Source: Pseudomonas putida S13.1.2 (GTDB lineage: Bacteria > Pseudomonadota > Gammaproteobacteria > Pseudomonadales > Pseudomonadaceae). From it: a stretch of 64,000 nucleotides of DNA. The position numbers and the translations under genes are program-made. The stretch is from the NCBI RefSeq assembly GCF_000498395.2, contig NZ_CP010979.1, forward strand, positions 1,674,001 through 1,738,000, in the 5' to 3' direction. The first letter of the stretch is position 1. Each line of letters opens with the position of its first letter. The notes below the pieces were generated by a model. That model was not told where the DNA came from and did no database searches. It saw nothing but the letters and a program-made list of their open reading frames with translations. Positions 34,102-42,560 of the stretch are shown here, in pieces.

Positions 34102-34938
34102 TTATCGGGTTTGCAGGCTGCCGAAAAGCCCGCGTTGGTAGCGCTGCACGGCTTCGCCCAGTGCCGCTGGTGACGCCAGCGCCATTGGGCCTTGCCAGTG
34201 AACGGGCTGATTCAGCGGTGTCCCTGAAAAAACCACTGCCTTTGCGGCGCCGTTTTTTGCCTGCACCATGACAACCCGCTTTGGCCCTTGGGGCAGATTC
34301 GCGGGGGCCTTTGGATCAAGCAGACTGAACGGCTGGCCATCCACGCTCACCTCCCCATCAATCGGCACGACGAACGCTACATGCCCGACCGGGATTGGAA
34401 TTTCTACCTCACCGCCCGCTTCCAGCAGGATGTCCAGCAATCGGACATCGGTGGGCAACGAGAGGGGGGAGGCGATCTCGCCGAAGGCCCCTAGGGGCAC
34501 ACGAATCTTCACTCCCGGCAGGCGTACAACGGGTACATCGCGTGCTTCCAGGCTGAAGGCATGAGGAGCCTGCGCCTGTTTGTCCTCGGGTAGATTGATG
34601 AAGATTTGCAGCATGTGCACGGTCTTGCCGGGCTCCGCTGGTACTTCTTCATGTACCACGCCGCTACCCGCCGCCGTCCAGTGCAGGCCACCGGGATGAA
34701 TCAAATTGCGATTGCCCAGTGAGTCCCGGTTATCGATTCCCGTTTCTGAATCCAGAAACAGGTATGACACTGCGGAGAAACCCGCATGCGGATGCGGTGG
34801 GAAGGTCGGTCCGCTGATCCAGGCATGATCCACGCCCAGAAACGGATCAATTGGTTTCGCAAACTGATCGCCACGAAGGCTGAACGCTCGGAACTGGCTT
34901 CCATGATTCATACGCTGCAGGCGTGCGGTGGATAGCAT
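34102..34938 (-). CDS. Pirin-family protein
   Basis: Pirins are cupin-fold metal proteins, some with quercetinase activity. This 278-residue protein has RAFSLRGDQFAKPIDPFLGV, PHPHAGFSAVSYLFLDSETG (metal-binding His residues), NLIHPGGLHWTAAGSGVVHE (further ligands) and a second cupin half with IPVGHVAFVVPIDGEVSVDG. It is 11 bases after the Old Yellow Enzyme gene and 36 before the YcaC-like gene, so all three form one operon read from the divergent LysR side. A shorter pirin (244 residues) sits in the second module at 58384. Confidence 0.9.
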   Translation of the reverse strand: MLSTARLQRMNHGSQFRAFSLRGDQFAKPIDPFLGVDHAWISGPTFPPHPHAGFSAVSYLFLDSETGIDNRDSLGNRNLIHPGGLHWTAAGSGVVHEEVPAEPGKTVHMLQIFINLPEDKQAQAPHAFSLEARDVPVVRLPGVKIRVPLGAFGEIASPLSLPTDVRLLDILLEAGGEVEIPIPVGHVAFVVPIDGEVSVDGQPFSLLDPKAPANLPQGPKRVVMVQAKNGAAKAVVFSGTPLNQPVHWQGPMALASPAALGEAVQRYQRGLFGSLQTR

Positions 34939-34949
34939 GGTGGCGCTCC

Positions 34950-36011
34950 TCAGGCCCCTTGGGCCAGGGATGGGTAATCGATGTAGCCCTCTGCGCCAGG
35001 CGCATAGAAGGTGTTTTTATCCGGGGCGTTGAGCTCGGCACCGACGCGCAGACGCTCTGGCAAGTCCGGGTTGGCGAGGAACGCACCACCAAATACGGCT
35101 GCATCCGCTTTGCCGCCGGAAATAAGCGCCTCGGCGCTTTCTTTGTTCAGGCCACTGCCGATCAGGTAGCTGCCATTGAAGAGCGGACGCAGTGCACTGT
35201 GGTAGTCGAACTCGGCACCAAACAGGGCGACGTGCAGGTAGGCGAGGTTGAACGGCCGCAGGTGCTTTACCAGGTAGGTGTAGGTCTCTTGCGGATTGGC
35301 GTCGACGATATCGTTGAAGTTCATTTCTGGAGAAATCTTGATACCCACGCGATCGCCGCCCACTTCCTCGACTATCGCGGCAAGCACTTCGAGAACGAAG
35401 CGGACGCGGTTTTCAACTGAGCCACCGTATTCGTCGTCGCGCTGGTTGCTGCCGCTGGACAGGAACTGTTCCGGCAAATAACCCGATGCTGCATGCAACT
35501 CCACGCCGTCGAAGCCAGCCTCGATAGCCCGACGAGCAGCCTGGCGGTAACCTTCAACGACGCCAGCGATTTCAACGATGCTCAGTGCATGCGGGATGAC
35601 GAAGTCCTGCAGGCCGGTAGCGGTATAGGTTTGGCCCGCGGCTTTGATGGCTGATGGTGCCTGTGGCTGGGCACCGTCGATCAATGACGGGTGAGAAACA
35701 CGGCCGCAGTGCATCAGTTGCATGAAGATACGGCCGCCACGGGCGTGAACGGATTCAGCGACCTTTTTCCACGCTGCTACCTGCTCATCGGTTTCAATAC
35801 CCGGGGTCCGTACATAACCCTTGCCAAGCGCCACCGGGAAAACACCTTCGGAGATGATCAGACCAGCACTGGCGCGTTGCTCATAGTAGGTGGTGACGAT
35901 ATCGGAAGGAACGCCAGCATCGTTTGCACGTGAACGCGTCATGGGGGCCATGACCATGCGGTTGGACAGCGTGTAACGGCCTACTTGGACTTCGGAAAAA
36001 AGAGAGTTCAT
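34950..36011 (-). CDS. Old Yellow Enzyme-type flavin reductase (NemA-like alkene reductase)
   Basis: This 353-residue FMN enzyme reduces activated C=C bonds and nitro compounds. Marks are LSNRMVMAPMTRSRAND, the tight GVELHAASGYLPEQFLSSGS, SNQRDDEYGGSVENRVRF and HCGRVSHPSLI. I start it at ATG 36011 (MNSLFSEVQVG); an in-frame extension to 36047 is not similar to the family. It heads a minus-strand operon with pirin and YcaC-like genes and is divergent from a LysR gene. Many such LysR-OYE pairs answer to electrophile stress, but a catabolic role is also open. Confidence 0.92.
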   Translation of the reverse strand: MNSLFSEVQVGRYTLSNRMVMAPMTRSRANDAGVPSDIVTTYYEQRASAGLIISEGVFPVALGKGYVRTPGIETDEQVAAWKKVAESVHARGGRIFMQLMHCGRVSHPSLIDGAQPQAPSAIKAAGQTYTATGLQDFVIPHALSIVEIAGVVEGYRQAARRAIEAGFDGVELHAASGYLPEQFLSSGSNQRDDEYGGSVENRVRFVLEVLAAIVEEVGGDRVGIKISPEMNFNDIVDANPQETYTYLVKHLRPFNLAYLHVALFGAEFDYHSALRPLFNGSYLIGSGLNKESAEALISGGKADAAVFGGAFLANPDLPERLRVGAELNAPDKNTFYAPGAEGYIDYPSLAQGA

Positions 36012-36110
36012 TACAGTGCTCCTTTGCGGTGATGGGGTTATCATCATTCAATCCGTTGTCGGGATAAATCCGGCAAAACTGAAATGACTAATCCATTTTT
36101 GGAGCAATGC

Positions 36111-36992
36111 TTGGAATACCTGAACGACATGGCCCTGTTCGTCGAGGTCGTGAAGATGCGCAGCTTTCGGGGTGCAGCGGAGTCCATGAACATGCCAAGC
36201 TCGACGCTTTCAAGGCGTATCACCAGCCTGGAGAAGCAGATAGGGTTGCGCCTGCTTCATCGCACCACGCGCAAGATTGAGCTGACAGAGGCCGGCCAGC
36301 TTTACTTTGATCGGTGCAAGCGCATTGTCGACGAAGCGAGGCTGGCGCATGAGCAGCTGGGTGAGTTGCTCGCCAGGCCCAGCGGCCTGTTGCGCGCCTC
36401 GTTGCCAGTGGACTTCGCCAACATCTACTTGGCGCCGTTGATTGCGGATTTCGCAAGACTGTATCCAGGCATCACCTTTGACTTCGATCTCACACCACGG
36501 CAGGTCGATTTGGTCAGTGACCCCGTGGATGTCGTCATTCGGATGGGCGAGCCGGCCAATTCCAACTTGATTGCGCGGAAACTGGCCACCCTGCAACGCG
36601 GCCTGTACGCCTCACCTCACTATCTACGGGTTTCCGGCGAGCCCCGTGATCCAGCGGAGCTTGTGCATCACGAATGCCTGCGGATGTCAGGAGCAAGCGC
36701 GGACAAGTGGACCCTGACCAGCGAGGGTGCTGTCGAACAGGTTCAGGTGGGTGGCCGCTTTGAGCTGAACAGTGTGGGGATGTTGCGTCGACTTGCCTCG
36801 CTAGACCTTGGCATCGCACTCCTGCCTGCCGGTATCGCTGCGCCAGATGTCGATGCAGGTGCTTTGCAACGGGTGCTGCCGCAATGGCAGGCGACGCCGG
36901 TACCCGTGTACGCATTGACAGAAACCCGACTGCTTCCTGCCAAAACCCAGCGCTTTATCGAGTATCTGCGAGATCAGCTGGAGCGGCCTTAA
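36111..36992 (+). CDS. LysR-family regulator, divergent from the Old Yellow Enzyme operon
   Basis: This LysR protein has an HTH at about 1-60 (DMALFVEVVKMRSFRGAAES, NMPSSTLSRRITSLEKQIG, LLHRTTRKIELT) and a C-terminal effector domain. I choose TTG 36111 as start, giving 293 residues beginning MEYLNDMALF, because GGAG lies 6 bases upstream at 36101-36104 and this fits family N-termini. An in-frame ATG at 36084 would add nine residues but has no ribosome site. The gap to the Old Yellow Enzyme start is about 100 bases, so it probably regulates that operon. The RTTR motif marks the common CrgA/DhcR-type subgroup. Confidence 0.87.
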   Translation: MEYLNDMALFVEVVKMRSFRGAAESMNMPSSTLSRRITSLEKQIGLRLLHRTTRKIELTEAGQLYFDRCKRIVDEARLAHEQLGELLARPSGLLRASLPVDFANIYLAPLIADFARLYPGITFDFDLTPRQVDLVSDPVDVVIRMGEPANSNLIARKLATLQRGLYASPHYLRVSGEPRDPAELVHHECLRMSGASADKWTLTSEGAVEQVQVGGRFELNSVGMLRRLASLDLGIALLPAGIAAPDVDAGALQRVLPQWQATPVPVYALTETRLLPAKTQRFIEYLRDQLERP

Positions 36993-37003
36993 TGACGAAG
37001 AAC

Positions 37004-37030
37004 GGGGCGCCCGCTAAGCGCGAGTGCCCC
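37004..37030 (+). terminator. Hairpin after the LysR gene
   Basis: The arms ggggc (37004-37008) and gcccc (37026-37030), with cgc/gcg pairing inside, lie 11 bases after the LysR stop. The last codons of the neighbouring pseudogene frame read through it, which suggests the deletion that trimmed that gene ended here. Confidence 0.5.
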
Positions 37031-37752
37031 GATCCTCGACACCGGTTGGGTAACCATTGAGCAGCACCCGACCGACCTTTTCCTGTAGCAATTCGCTCAG
37101 CCAACCATAGCCGGCCAGCGCCTCGGCTTGGGCAAACAACGTGGCGGTGAGTTGCCCGCGTAAGGCCTGCACCGCCGCACCCAGTTGCGCTTGGTCCTCG
37201 ACCTCGATGATGACCGTGGCCGCCCCGAACACTTCTTCCTGCAGCAATGGATCGCCGCCCAACAATAGGCTGACATCCGCTTTGAACAACTGCGGCTGCG
37301 CTTGACGCTCACCTTGCACGGCCCCCGCCAAGTGGGTCACGCCCAGGTGGTTGTATAGTTGCTCAAGGCCATGGCTATAGCTGTCCAGTGTGCCTTGGTT
37401 GAGCATGGTCTGCGCCGGTTGTTCGGCCATCTGATCCTTAAATACTTCGATGAAGTCAGTGAATGCAGCAGAGCGCATACCGATGATCAAACCGGGATTG
37501 GTGCAGAACTGCCCGCACCCCATCGTCACCGAGGCCGCCAACTCACTCGCCACATGCTCGCTCCGCGCCTGCAATGCTTCAGGCAGCAGGATAACCGGTT
37601 TGATGCTGGACATTTCGGCAAACACCGGGATTGGTTGAGCGCGCTCTGCAGCCATGCAGCTAAGCGCATTTTCCGCCCTTGAGCGAGCCAGTAAACCCCA
37701 CCGCCTGGATTGACGGATGCTTGACCAACCACTCGCCGACACCACCGCCATA
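37014..37752 (-). pseudogene. Remnant of an alpha-ketoglutaric semialdehyde dehydrogenase gene
   Basis: About 240 codons of a 2,5-dioxovalerate (alpha-ketoglutaric semialdehyde) dehydrogenase remain, against a family length near 525. In one frame the beginning reads VGEWLVKHPSIQAVGFTGS and then stops (TAG), while the following part, AERAQPIPVFAEMSSIKPVI with SVTMGCGQFCTNPGLIIG holding the catalytic cysteine, continues in another frame. So there is a frameshift near 37670. Roughly the first half is gone, and the C-terminus ends early after GYPTGVEDRGTRA instead of running about 40 residues further. It sits between a LysR terminator and the next operon and is a degraded leftover. Confidence 0.8.
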
Positions 37753-37886
37753 GATACTCCTATTAGTCTCAATTCTATTTATTCATAAGCAGGGCTGTTT
37801 GCTCCGAGACACGGCTGCGCCTAGGTTAGCGCTTAGCCGAGCGACACGCTCCGGACAAAACAAAAACAATAGAAGAGAGGCTTCAA

Positions 37887-38792
37887 ATGCCTGAAGTAAC
37901 CATCGGTATGGTGGGAATCGGCCAGCTTGGCCTTCCTATCGCAACCAACCTGCTTGCTGCAGGGTTTCGTGTCGTCGGATACCGGCGCCGAGACCGGGAG
38001 GCTTTCATCTGCCAAGGGGGCGTTGCCCTCGACAGTCCGGCGGCCGTGGCCCAGCAGGCAGATATCATCCTTACCTGCTTGCCAAGTGAGGTCGCCCATG
38101 TCGGCATAATGGAAGGCCCTGAAGGTCTGCTTGATTGCATCGGGCCGCAGCACACCCTGATTGAAATTGGCACTTACTGCAAAACGTTCAAGCAACGTAT
38201 CGCCCAGCGTATCGAGCAACGCGGCGCGCGTGTGCTCGAGGCCGAAGTCAGTGGTACCCCTTCCATGGTGTTGCATCGCAAGGCCTCATTGTTCTTGGGG
38301 GGTGATCCGGACTTGGTTGCGCACTGTAAGCCTGTGCTGAATGCCATCGCCGACATTCAGTTCCACATTGGTGAATTCGGTAGTGCAGTGGCGATGAAAC
38401 TGATCGCCAATTATCTGGTAGCTATCCATACCCTGGCTGCTGCAGAGGCGCTGAACCTTGGCGTGAAGGCAGGTTTCGATCCCCAGCAAGTTGTTGATGT
38501 GATACGCCAAAGCGCGGGCGGCTCGACGATGTTCAACGCGCGCGCTCCCATGATGGCCGAGCGTCATTTCTTGCCTGCACCCGGGCCGTTCGTAACCCTC
38601 GAAAAGTATATCGATATGGCCAGCGAGCTTTCTGAAGGGCTCGATTGTGCTGCGCCCTTGTTCAACGCCGCGAAGCCTTATTTTGTGCGTGCGATCGAGG
38701 AGGGCATCGGTGAAGAAGATATTTCGGCAGTGATCAAGCTGATCGAGGCCGATTCCATGGCCAATTCCAAAAAAGAGAAAACATCATGTTGA
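37887..38792 (+). CDS. Beta-hydroxyacid dehydrogenase-type NAD(P)-dependent oxidoreductase
   Basis: This 301-residue protein is of the 3-hydroxyisobutyrate dehydrogenase / 6-phosphogluconate dehydrogenase group. The Rossmann part opens TIGMVGIGQLGLPIATNLLA; the substrate loop reads AEVSGTPSMVLHRKASLFLG, and the catalytic-lysine helix reads AVAMKLIANYLVAIHTLAAA. The usual KLxxN appears as KLIAN, so the site is intact. It heads the plus-strand run to 43796 and overlaps the NIPSNAP gene by 7 bases. It would oxidise or reduce a hydroxyacid or aldehyde formed in the pathway; which one is unknown. Confidence 0.87.
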   Translation: MPEVTIGMVGIGQLGLPIATNLLAAGFRVVGYRRRDREAFICQGGVALDSPAAVAQQADIILTCLPSEVAHVGIMEGPEGLLDCIGPQHTLIEIGTYCKTFKQRIAQRIEQRGARVLEAEVSGTPSMVLHRKASLFLGGDPDLVAHCKPVLNAIADIQFHIGEFGSAVAMKLIANYLVAIHTLAAAEALNLGVKAGFDPQQVVDVIRQSAGGSTMFNARAPMMAERHFLPAPGPFVTLEKYIDMASELSEGLDCAAPLFNAAKPYFVRAIEEGIGEEDISAVIKLIEADSMANSKKEKTSC

Positions 38793-39100
38793 TTGAACAA
38801 CGTACCTACCAACTCAAGCCTGGCGCGATGCACGAGTTCCTGCGCGCGTATCAAGAGGAAGGTCTGCCGATTCAAGGCGAAGCTTTGGGCAACCTGATCG
38901 GGTACTTCAAGCCCGAGACCGGAGACATTAATCGGGTCATCCAGCTGTGGGGCTACGCCAGCTTTGAGGACCGCGCCCAGCGGCGCGCGGCATTGTCCAA
39001 CGACCCTAAATGGCGCGCTTTCCTTGGCAAGAACGCACACATGGTAGAAGCGCAAAAGGTCGAGCTGCTCAGCGCCGCACCGTTCTCTCCCATTCGCTAA
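38786..39100 (+). CDS. NIPSNAP-family protein
   Basis: This 104-residue ferredoxin-like-fold protein opens LIEQRTYQLKPGAMHEFLRA and carries GNLIGYFKPETGDINRVIQL and SFEDRAQRRAALSNDPKW, all NIPSNAP marks. The family has no settled enzyme function, but members occur in many catabolic clusters. It overlaps the dehydrogenase gene by 7 bases and precedes the two-domain dioxygenase by 14 bases. Confidence 0.87.
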   Translation: MLIEQRTYQLKPGAMHEFLRAYQEEGLPIQGEALGNLIGYFKPETGDINRVIQLWGYASFEDRAQRRAALSNDPKWRAFLGKNAHMVEAQKVELLSAAPFSPIR

Positions 39101-39114
39101 GAGGAGCCTCACCG

Positions 39115-40047
39115 ATGATTCGCTCTCTTCAACACGTAGGTATGACCATTCCGGACCTGGAAGTGGGTCGTTCGTTCTACGAGGCAGTCGGCCTCGAAGC
39201 GCGTATCTCTGGGCAACACGTCGTGATGCGCTGCAAAGGGCGCGCCCAGGACCAGGTTCGGCTGATGCCCGGCATCCAGAAGCATTTAAGCTACATCTCA
39301 TTTGGCACCGACGCTGAGGGCCTGCAGGCAATTCGCGAGAACTTGAGTTTTCATGGGGTAGTAATTCACCCGGCGCCTTTTGACATTGGTCAGGACGGGA
39401 TCTGGTTCCGTGATCCATCCGGTGACTGGGTACATGTCAACGAAGCCGATTCGATGCCTGCAAAACCGCTGGAAACCCCGGAGCTGAATACCCCGGGCCG
39501 CTATCGACGTATCGGTGAGCGCGGCTGTACTCCGACCTCAAAACTGCGTCGGGTAACTCCGCTGCGCCTCGGTCATCTGATCAAGTTCACCGCCGACGTT
39601 AACCGTTCCATTGAGTTTTACACCCGCGTCCTGGGGATGAAAGTCTCTGACCGTGCAGGGGACAAAATCGCATTCCTGCGCTGTGGCTGTGGTGGCGACC
39701 ATCACGTCCTGGGTCTGGCCAAGAGCAGCCATAGTGGCCTGCACCACCTAAGTTTCGAAGTGACCGATCTCGACGAAATCCAGCTCGGGGCCAAGCACCT
39801 GATGAGTCTTGGCTACGAGAGTGCTTTCGGCTTGGGACGTCATGTGGCCGGCTCCAATTACTTCCACTACATTCGCGACCCTTGGAGCAGCATGGTCGAG
39901 TACTTCTGGGACATCGACGTCATCCCGGAAGACGACAGTGAATGGGAAGCTTTCGACGGCGATCCTCAGGATGTGATTGCGGTATGGGCGACCAATCCTC
40001 CGCCTGAAGCGTTCATCAAGAACTTCGAGGCGGCACGCGATGAGTAA
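39115..40047 (+). CDS. Two-domain extradiol ring-cleavage dioxygenase (VOC superfamily)
   Basis: This 310-residue enzyme has an N-terminal VOC half (about 1-130, SLQHVGMTIPDLEVGRSFYE) and a catalytic C-terminal half. The candidate Fe(II) ligands are in place: H154 in LGHLIKFTAD, H211 in HHLSFEVTD and E262 in SMVEYFWDID, matching the H-H-E spacing of type I extradiol enzymes. The start ATG 39115 has gaggag upstream; the longer frame from 39010 shadows the NIPSNAP gene. The stop overlaps the YciI-like gene by 8 bases. It is the second extradiol enzyme of this region (the other is at 43979), and its substrate is unassigned. Confidence 0.87.
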   Translation: MIRSLQHVGMTIPDLEVGRSFYEAVGLEARISGQHVVMRCKGRAQDQVRLMPGIQKHLSYISFGTDAEGLQAIRENLSFHGVVIHPAPFDIGQDGIWFRDPSGDWVHVNEADSMPAKPLETPELNTPGRYRRIGERGCTPTSKLRRVTPLRLGHLIKFTADVNRSIEFYTRVLGMKVSDRAGDKIAFLRCGCGGDHHVLGLAKSSHSGLHHLSFEVTDLDEIQLGAKHLMSLGYESAFGLGRHVAGSNYFHYIRDPWSSMVEYFWDIDVIPEDDSEWEAFDGDPQDVIAVWATNPPPEAFIKNFEAARDE

Positions 40048-40414
40048 CTCATCGGCTCAGGAACTTCTGGCTGGCATGCTGAAAAAGCCATTGTTCGTGG
40101 TGCTTCGTAAGCCCCGCGATCTGAGTAGGCTGGCGGAGTTGCTGGAAGCGCACTTGATGTGGGCGATTGTCGCCGAGAAACGTGGCGAGCTGTTCGCATC
40201 TGGCCCTTTCGTTTCGGCGCACGCGTCGCCAGGTGAACTGGGCGGCATGAGCATCCTGCGCGCGGCTGATGAAGCCGAAGCCCTGCGCATCGTCCAAGCA
40301 GACCCGTTCATTGCCAATGGACTGTATGACGTGGAAATCCGCAAATGGCTGCTGATGGAAGGTGGTTTGACCGTCCACGTCAGTTTCTCCGATCAACGCT
40401 ATTCGCTTTTGTGA
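40040..40414 (+). CDS. YciI-like protein
   Basis: This 124-residue protein, from ATG 40040 inside the dioxygenase 3' end, has the YciI-like ferredoxin fold marks: KPLFVVLRKPRDLSRLAELL, GELFASGPFVSAHASPGELG and the AEALRIVQADPFIANGLYDV helix. Members are related to muconolactone isomerase-type folds and often sit in aromatic operons. A catalytic function cannot be read off. It lies 10 bases ahead of the fumarylacetoacetase-type gene. Confidence 0.8.
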   Translation: MSNSSAQELLAGMLKKPLFVVLRKPRDLSRLAELLEAHLMWAIVAEKRGELFASGPFVSAHASPGELGGMSILRAADEAEALRIVQADPFIANGLYDVEIRKWLLMEGGLTVHVSFSDQRYSLL

Positions 40415-40424
40415 TGGTGGTCCC

Positions 40425-41378
40425 ATGAAGTACCAGCTTTTTGCTTATTACAACGATCTCCAAGCCCAAGCAACTGGCCTGTTGGTGGGCGAGTACGCTT
40501 ATGATCTGGCGCGCCTGGCTACCAGTGCCGGTGTAAAGGTGCCGTCGGTTTCGCTGGACGCGCTGCTCGACGACTGGGCTGCAACCAATACTCAGCTGCA
40601 AGCACTGGCAGACAGCGTCTTCGGCGCTCCAGCGCTCCATGAGGGCTACCGCCTGGACCTTGAGGCGGTGGAGTTCGCGCCGTTTCTGGCTCGGCCGGGC
40701 ACCATTTATGCTGCAGGCGCTAACTACCGCGACCATGTGGAAGCCATGGCGCGTGCGTTCAACATGAAGTTATCGCTGGACCCACGTAGCGAAGGCATCG
40801 CGCCTTGGCACTTCATCAAGCCCGGCCGTGGTTGTCTGGTGGCACACAAGCACTCGGTCGAGTTCCCGGCAGGCGTGCGGATGCTGGATTGGGAGGCTGA
40901 ACTGGCAGTTGTCATCGGCAAACGTGCGTCGCGAGTTTCCGTTGAAGAGGCCCTTGAGTATGTAGCCGGGTACACCTGCGCCAATGACCTTTCGGCGCGC
41001 GATCGCCTTCGCCGCGAGCAGGTCGATGCCAGCTCGCCGTTTCGTTTCGACTGGATCGGGCACAAATGCTTCACCGGGTCATGCCCATTGGGGCCATACC
41101 TGACACCGGCACAGTTCGTGAAAGACCCTGAGAACCTGGATATCAAACTGGCACGCAACGGCGCCTGGGTGCAGGACTCCAACACCCGCAATCATATGTA
41201 TGGCGTCGCTGAGCAGATCTCTTACCTCAGCCAGACCATCGACCTGTTCCCAGGTGACGTACTGCTCACCGGGACGCCCGCCGGGGTGGGCATGGAAAGC
41301 CATACCTTCCTCGAGCGCGGCGATGTGTTGAAAGTGTGTATCGAAGGGCTGGGCGAGTTGGTAACTACTATCCGCTGA
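40425..41378 (+). CDS. Fumarylacetoacetate hydrolase-family C-C hydrolase
   Basis: This 317-residue protein belongs to the FAH superfamily, which cleaves or decarboxylates 2-oxo/1,3-diketo acids. Marks are TIYAAGANYRDHVEAMARAF, the metal-binding MLDWEAELAVVIGKRASRV, CANDLSARDRLRREQ, and the C-terminal GDVLLTGTPAGVGMESHTF. It follows the YciI-like gene by 10 bases and ends this catabolic run before the outer-membrane transporter. It is the logical enzyme to act on the ring-cleavage product of the dioxygenase at 39115. Confidence 0.9.
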   Translation: MKYQLFAYYNDLQAQATGLLVGEYAYDLARLATSAGVKVPSVSLDALLDDWAATNTQLQALADSVFGAPALHEGYRLDLEAVEFAPFLARPGTIYAAGANYRDHVEAMARAFNMKLSLDPRSEGIAPWHFIKPGRGCLVAHKHSVEFPAGVRMLDWEAELAVVIGKRASRVSVEEALEYVAGYTCANDLSARDRLRREQVDASSPFRFDWIGHKCFTGSCPLGPYLTPAQFVKDPENLDIKLARNGAWVQDSNTRNHMYGVAEQISYLSQTIDLFPGDVLLTGTPAGVGMESHTFLERGDVLKVCIEGLGELVTTIR

Positions 41379-41436
41379 AGCCTCCACAACGAGCTGCCTG
41401 AGTCCTTGTTTTACTGAAAATTGCAACTTGCTGAAT

Positions 41437-41463
41437 GATCGGCGTGCGACAGAGCACCCGATC
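41437..41463 (+). terminator. Hairpin after the FAH-family gene
   Basis: The outer arms gatcgg (41437-41442) and ccgatc (41458-41463) and the inner gtgc/gcac enclose gacaga, giving a nearly perfect stem 58 bases after the stop, followed by gtttggcc. It lies in the 164-base gap before the outer-membrane transporter. Confidence 0.5.
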
Positions 41464-41542
41464 GTTTGGCCACGGCTGAGGAAAATTCGGCCTGTAACTT
41501 GAAGATCTCCTCCGCAATACAACAATAAAAGTGGACTATGAG

Positions 41543-42475
41543 ATGAGCAGACCAAACGTCACGGCCAGCCGTGCAGCGTGCCTATGCGTCACGCTAATTT
41601 TCACCTCAATGACTTACGCCACTGAAGGTGGTGGTACTTCATACCCTCTCGGTGTTAACACGGTGGGTGCCGGTAAAATGCCGCCTCCCGGATTTACCGA
41701 GTTCTTCTATCTATCGGACTATCGTGCAGGTCGAACACTCGACGGCGATGGCGATAGAAAAGCAGGTATTCATGACTTCGATCTAAACATCCAGGCGCTT
41801 TCGATTCGCGTCGATTATGTTTATCAGGACGTTTCATTCCTCGGCGCCAAACTTGCCAGTCGCGTCGCCTTGCCACTGGTCAAAGGCGATATCAGTTTCA
41901 ATGTCGATACCCCGGCAGGTCGCATGAGGCGCAGTGACCATCAGGAAGGCATAGGCGACCTGACCGTCGTGCCATTCGTGCTGGGCTGGAGCTCCCCGCG
42001 TTACCATCAATTGTTCGGGCTGGACGTATTTGTGCCGGTGGGGTCCTATGACAAAGACCGCTTGTTCAACCCTGGCAGGAACACCTGGGCTTATGGGCCC
42101 TGGTATTCCTTTACGGCGTATCCGCTGGAAAATCTCGAAGTCAGCGCAAAGCTGATTTACATGATCAACGGCGAGAACAAAGATACTGATTATCGCTCTG
42201 GTCATGAGTTCAATGCCGATTACAATATTGGCTACAACGTAACCCGCGAATGGCAGTTTGGGCTAAACGGCTACCTCTACAAACAGGTCAGCGATGACGA
42301 AAAAGACGGACATACCTACCTGGATGGCAATCGGGGCCAAGTGGCCGCAATCGGTCCCGCTCTGAAGTACCAGACGCCGGAGTTCGGTTTCGTCATGAAA
42401 TGGCAACATGAAACGCATGTGGAGAATCGGGCCTCGGGTGACCGTATCTGGTTGCAAGCCGTTTACCGATTCTGA
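41543..42475 (+). CDS. MetA-pathway/SphA-type outer-membrane transporter
   Basis: This 310-residue protein has a signal peptide (ACLCVTLIFTSMTYA) and a predicted beta-barrel opening EGGGTSYPLGVNTVGAG, with KMPPPGFTEFFYLSDYRAGR, LDVFVPVGSYDKDRLFNPG, NTWAYGPWYSFTAYP and a C-terminal aromatic residue (WLQAVYRF). Such proteins (phenol MetA-pathway family) take up hydrophobic aromatics. ATG 41543 is preferred to a GTG four codons earlier. A close relative begins at 63364 with the same TSYPLG and SYDKDRLFN marks. It is 85 bases before the MFS gene. Confidence 0.88.
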   Translation: MSRPNVTASRAACLCVTLIFTSMTYATEGGGTSYPLGVNTVGAGKMPPPGFTEFFYLSDYRAGRTLDGDGDRKAGIHDFDLNIQALSIRVDYVYQDVSFLGAKLASRVALPLVKGDISFNVDTPAGRMRRSDHQEGIGDLTVVPFVLGWSSPRYHQLFGLDVFVPVGSYDKDRLFNPGRNTWAYGPWYSFTAYPLENLEVSAKLIYMINGENKDTDYRSGHEFNADYNIGYNVTREWQFGLNGYLYKQVSDDEKDGHTYLDGNRGQVAAIGPALKYQTPEFGFVMKWQHETHVENRASGDRIWLQAVYRF

Positions 42476-42560
42476 GTGTCGTTTGTTGCAAGGATCGCGC
42501 AAAGCAAAGCGACAGTCATCCAATGAATATCACTGCACTAAATTACAATCAGGTGAAGTC

